Source of the DNA: Blastopirellula sp.
Lineage (GTDB): Bacteria; Planctomycetota; Planctomycetia; Pirellulales; Pirellulaceae
DNA length: 34,300 nt
Direction of reading: 5' to 3'
Assembly (NCBI GenBank): GCA_021298375.1
Contig: JAJTFE010000011.1
Span: forward strand, 1 to 34,300
Shown here: positions 32,267 through 34,300 of the stretch, in pieces
Numbering within the stretch: the first letter of the stretch is position 1
How the letters are laid out: each line of letters starts with the position of its first letter
Translations under genes and position numbers: made by a program
The notes under the pieces: model-generated
Told to the model about the DNA's origin: nothing
Databases searched by the model: none
Seen by the model: the letters and a program-made list of their open reading frames with translations, nothing else

Positions 32267-33394
32267 ATGATTTCTGATCCCTTTCCCCATCAATGCGAAC
32301 CGGTAGTCAGCGATTGGTACTTGGCCGGTCAATTGACCCCCCGCGATCCAGCACGAGAGTTTCCGATTCACGCGTCTGTGTTTTCAGTGGGCCGTAAGCC
32401 TGACAACTCGCTTTCGATCCCCTCGCACAGCGTGTCGGGATATCACGCCGAATTCCTGCAGACAGAAGCGGGCCTGATCGTCCGCGACTTGAACAGCACC
32501 AATGGAACATTTGTCAATGGCCAGCGACTGGAGGGAGAGGTTCAAGTGCACGGGGGTGACCTCGTCCAATTTGCCACCGAGGTCTTCCGGGTCGGGCAAT
32601 CCACCCGACGAAATGAAAGCCGAACGGTCGCCAACGACTCTTCGGACCAGGCGATGGCACTGGTGCAATTCGACCGGTTGATCAATGACGGCAATGCCTT
32701 TCCCTACTACCAGCCGATCGTCCGCCTGCCCGACCAAGCCTGCATCGGATACGAGGTTCTCGGTCGGAGCCGGCTGTTCGGGCTGCAGATGCCCGCTCAG
32801 ATGTTTTTGGCAGCGGCGCAATTGAACATGGAAGCGGAACTGAGTGAAGTGTTCCGCATGCGGGGCGTTCAAGTTGGCAGTGATTTCCCCTCTGGAATCA
32901 ACCTGTTTCTCAATACTCATCCGAAAGAACTTGGCCCCAGCCGGCTGCATACCTCCCTGCGGTTGCTGCGCGAAGCCGATCCCAACCGCAGGCTCACTCT
33001 CGAAATTCACGAGGGGGCAGTCACCAATATCGACACCATCCGGGAACTGAGCGTCGTTTTGAATGACCTCAACATCCAACTTGCATTCGACGATTTCGGC
33101 GTGGGCGAGGCGAGGCTTTTGGAGTTGGCTGAGATTCGGCCCGATTACCTGAAGTTCGACATGAAGCTGACCAACAACATTCACGCCGCTTCGGCCAAGC
33201 GGCAGGAACTGGTATCGCTCTTTGCACGCATGCTCAATGACTTGGGAATCAATACCTTGGCAGAGGGAATCGAAACCAAGGAGTGCCATGAGACCATCTG
33301 CCAAATGGGATTCAAATTCGCCCAAGGTTATTACTATGGTCGTCCCGAGGCGATTTCCCGTTACGTGCCCAACACGACCGCGGAAATGCCTTAA
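32267..33394 (+). CDS. FHA domain-EAL domain fusion, predicted c-di-GMP phosphodiesterase
   Basis: A 375-residue soluble protein. Residues ~30-115 form an FHA domain: FSVGRKPDNSLSIPSHSVSG and IVRDLNSTNGTFVNGQRL give the phosphothreonine-binding Arg43, Ser53 and the NGT/N-G loop. Residues ~133-365 form an EAL domain with metal and base residues in place: EVLGR (Glu163), FLNTHP (Asn216), LEIHEG (Glu246), FDDFG (Asp275-Asp276), YLKFD (Lys296), AEGIE (Glu333) and FAQGYYYGRP (Gln353). EAL proteins hydrolyse cyclic di-GMP. The FHA part should recruit it to phosphorylated partners. It is divergent from the AAA+/kinase-tubulin operon, suggesting that kinase as its writer; untested. ATG 32267 chosen over TTG 32159. 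Confidence 0.85.
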   Translation: MISDPFPHQCEPVVSDWYLAGQLTPRDPAREFPIHASVFSVGRKPDNSLSIPSHSVSGYHAEFLQTEAGLIVRDLNSTNGTFVNGQRLEGEVQVHGGDLVQFATEVFRVGQSTRRNESRTVANDSSDQAMALVQFDRLINDGNAFPYYQPIVRLPDQACIGYEVLGRSRLFGLQMPAQMFLAAAQLNMEAELSEVFRMRGVQVGSDFPSGINLFLNTHPKELGPSRLHTSLRLLREADPNRRLTLEIHEGAVTNIDTIRELSVVLNDLNIQLAFDDFGVGEARLLELAEIRPDYLKFDMKLTNNIHAASAKRQELVSLFARMLNDLGINTLAEGIETKECHETICQMGFKFAQGYYYGRPEAISRYVPNTTAEMP

Positions 33395-33639
33395 TCAAGA
33401 GCGATTCAGAACCCGCGGAGTCCATTGGGCGGCTGAGGCAAGGCCGTTCCCCAGCCGTGTTTCCGGGTTGCCCCACCTGCCCGATTCCGGCCTGGGTTGC
33501 AGAAAGTCGGTTCCAGAAAGGCAACCGGTCCGTCTCGGGCATCCTGGGTCTTCCTGACCGCCCGTCCAGATTGGCTTTGATCCGGGAAAAAGCAGGGTTT
33601 TCCCGCGAACCCGCCGCAGCGCAGCCCGAAAAATCGAGC

Positions 33640-33669
33640 CTTACATGGCCCGCAGGGTTTTGCTAAACT
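33640..33669 (+). promoter_or_regulatory. Candidate promoter of the bL33 gene
   Basis: TGCTAAACT (33661-33669) fits an extended -10 (TGnTAnnnT). CTTACA (33640-33645) matches TTGACA at four of six positions with an 18-base gap. Transcription from it would start near 33677, just before the hairpin at 33690. The preceding stretch back to 33395 holds no supported gene. Confidence 0.4.
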
Positions 33670-33689
33670 GAAATCCTGACGAAACACTG

Positions 33690-33719
33690 AAATCGGCTCC
33701 CCGCGGGGCCGATTTTTTT
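33690..33719 (+). terminator. Terminator-like hairpin in the leader of bL33
   Basis: AAATCGG (33690-33696) pairs with CCGATTT (33709-33715), with an inner CCCCGCGGGG and a run of seven T (33713-33719). It ends only 19 bases before the bL33 start codon. It may be the terminator of the FHA-EAL gene or a transcription attenuator for bL33. The candidate promoter just upstream supports the latter. Confidence 0.75.
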
Positions 33720-33738
33720 CTTGGGAGAGACGACATCC

Positions 33739-33903
33739 ATGGCTAAAAGCAAAAAGAAACTCGAAGTAGTCCACCTCGTCTGTGAGGAAACCGGCGACTA
33801 CAACTACACCCTGCGACGCAAATCGGGTGGCGAAAAGCTGAAAATCAAAAAGTACTGCCCGCGGCTGCGGAAGCACACGCTTCACGCCGAGAAAAAGAAG
33901 TAA
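33739..33903 (+). CDS. rpmG: Ribosomal protein bL33
   Basis: A 54-residue basic protein beginning [19 protein letters not shown] and ending with [33 protein letters not shown] is the bL33 signature. Only one Cys of each zinc-binding pair is kept (VCEET and YCPRL), so this is the zinc-free form. GGGAGA lies about ten bases ahead of the ATG. It is part of the large ribosomal subunit near the E site. The in-frame TTG at 33721 would overlap the terminator tail and is not favoured. The terminator at 34188 is 285 bases downstream. Confidence 0.95.
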   Translation: MAKSKKKLEVVHLVCEETGDYNYTLRRKSGGEKLKIKKYCPRLRKHTLHAEKKK

Positions 33904-34109
33904 GCGGCTGAACTTCGCGAGGGGGACTCTGACTCGCTGAACTCCTTCCTCGCTGAACACTCTTTTTGCCGAATTCTTTAACCGTGAAGCTCGCTGCGGA
34001 CCGATGACCCCGTGGGCATCTCGACTTCGCTGCGATTTGAGCCGGGACAATCTCCTCCCTGCTGAATGGTTTAACACCCCAATCGCTCGGTTGCGAGTTG
34101 GCGCCACTG

Positions 34110-34141
34110 GACGCTCTCGCTCAGTGACGCTCTCGCTCAGT
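34110..34141. repeat. 16-bp perfect tandem duplication
   Basis: GACGCTCTCGCTCAGT occurs twice in a row (34110-34125 and 34126-34141) without mismatch. It lies in the noncoding stretch 33904-34187 downstream of bL33, where no gene is supported. Confidence 0.95.
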
Positions 34142-34187
34142 GGTCCGGTCCGGGCGACGACTGGCCGAAAACAAGAAATCACCAGCC

Positions 34188-34219
34188 ACGCGTCCTGCTC
34201 CGCAGCGACGCGTTTTTTT
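34188..34219 (+). terminator. Rho-independent terminator downstream of bL33
   Basis: ACGCGTC (34188-34194) pairs with GACGCGT (34207-34213), enclosing an inner CTGC/GCAG stem with a TCC loop. A run of T (34213-34219) follows at once. This is a classical intrinsic terminator for plus-strand transcription, most simply that of bL33. Confidence 0.85.
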
Positions 34220-34300
34220 GTCGGTGGTTGGCTGGCCCATCCGCAACGTCCCTTGGCCCCGCGTTTCTCCGATCGGGCGTTTCTTCTGCCGAACCAAAAG

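Noticed and set aside
33406..34182. 258-codon minus-strand frame covering the bL33 gene
   Set aside because: bL33 on the plus strand is unmistakable; the antisense frame has no features.

Overview
This GC-rich window most likely comes from a member of the Planctomycetota, probably close to Pirellulales. That placement is inferred from family content: a DUF1080 sugar-hydrolase-type protein, a PEP-CTERM secreted propeller, an anti-sigma protein fused to a pseudopilin-like H-X9-DG domain, a PVC-type heme-binding CxxCH protein, a RhaEW-type aldolase/dehydrogenase, a DUF1570-like metallopeptidase with leucine-rich repeats, a Ser/Thr kinase fused to a bacterial tubulin-like domain, and an FHA-EAL protein. 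No phage, transposase, IS element or CRISPR array was seen. The only RNA gene is tRNA-His.

Layout. 1-1902 (+): end of a DUF1080 gene, then a PEP-CTERM protein. 1903-2403: intergenic block of three minisatellites. 2404-4254 (-): ECF sigma factor followed by its probable membrane anti-sigma partner. 4487-7073 (+): likely operon of an NCS2-like permease, a small SAM methyltransferase and a P-II protein. 7126-8109 (-): a second methyltransferase. 8694-13143 (+): a secreted heme-binding protein and a bifunctional rhamnulose-1-phosphate aldolase/dehydrogenase, both broken by internal deletions that shift the frame. 13203-19043 (+): rhamnulokinase, then a three-gene MacAB/DevABC-type exporter, all tightly packed or overlapping. 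19089-19217 (-): tRNA-His with its own terminator. 19558-23573 (-): sialidase-like protein, LRR metallopeptidase and creatininase-family amidohydrolase. 23738-25573 (+): oligoendopeptidase F. 25599-26444 (-): unknown protein. 26445-27274: noncoding, rich in inverted repeats. 27275-31938 (-): AAA+ ATPase and kinase-tubulin fusion. 32267-33394 (+): divergent FHA-EAL protein. 33640-34219: ribosomal protein bL33 with a terminator-like hairpin in its leader and a terminator downstream.

Two patterns stand out. First, four otherwise well-conserved genes each lack a contiguous internal piece: the methyltransferase at ~6357, the heme protein at ~9238, the aldolase/dehydrogenase at ~12570, and the kinase at ~30010, which loses its DFG segment. 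In at least one case the junction looks like a short shared word. Second, short tandem duplications (units of 7, 15, 16, 17, 18, 20 and 21 bp) recur between and inside genes. Either replication or repair in this lineage is prone to slippage between short direct repeats, or the assembly has collapsed sequence. Raw reads would decide.

The most attractive candidate for an undescribed system is 27275-33394: a MoxR-like AAA+ ATPase, a kinase-tubulin fusion and, divergently, an FHA (phosphothreonine-reading) domain fused to an apparently intact c-di-GMP phosphodiesterase domain. A second candidate is the permease-methyltransferase-P-II operon, where a trimeric nitrogen/carbon-type sensor sits with a transporter that is not AmtB.
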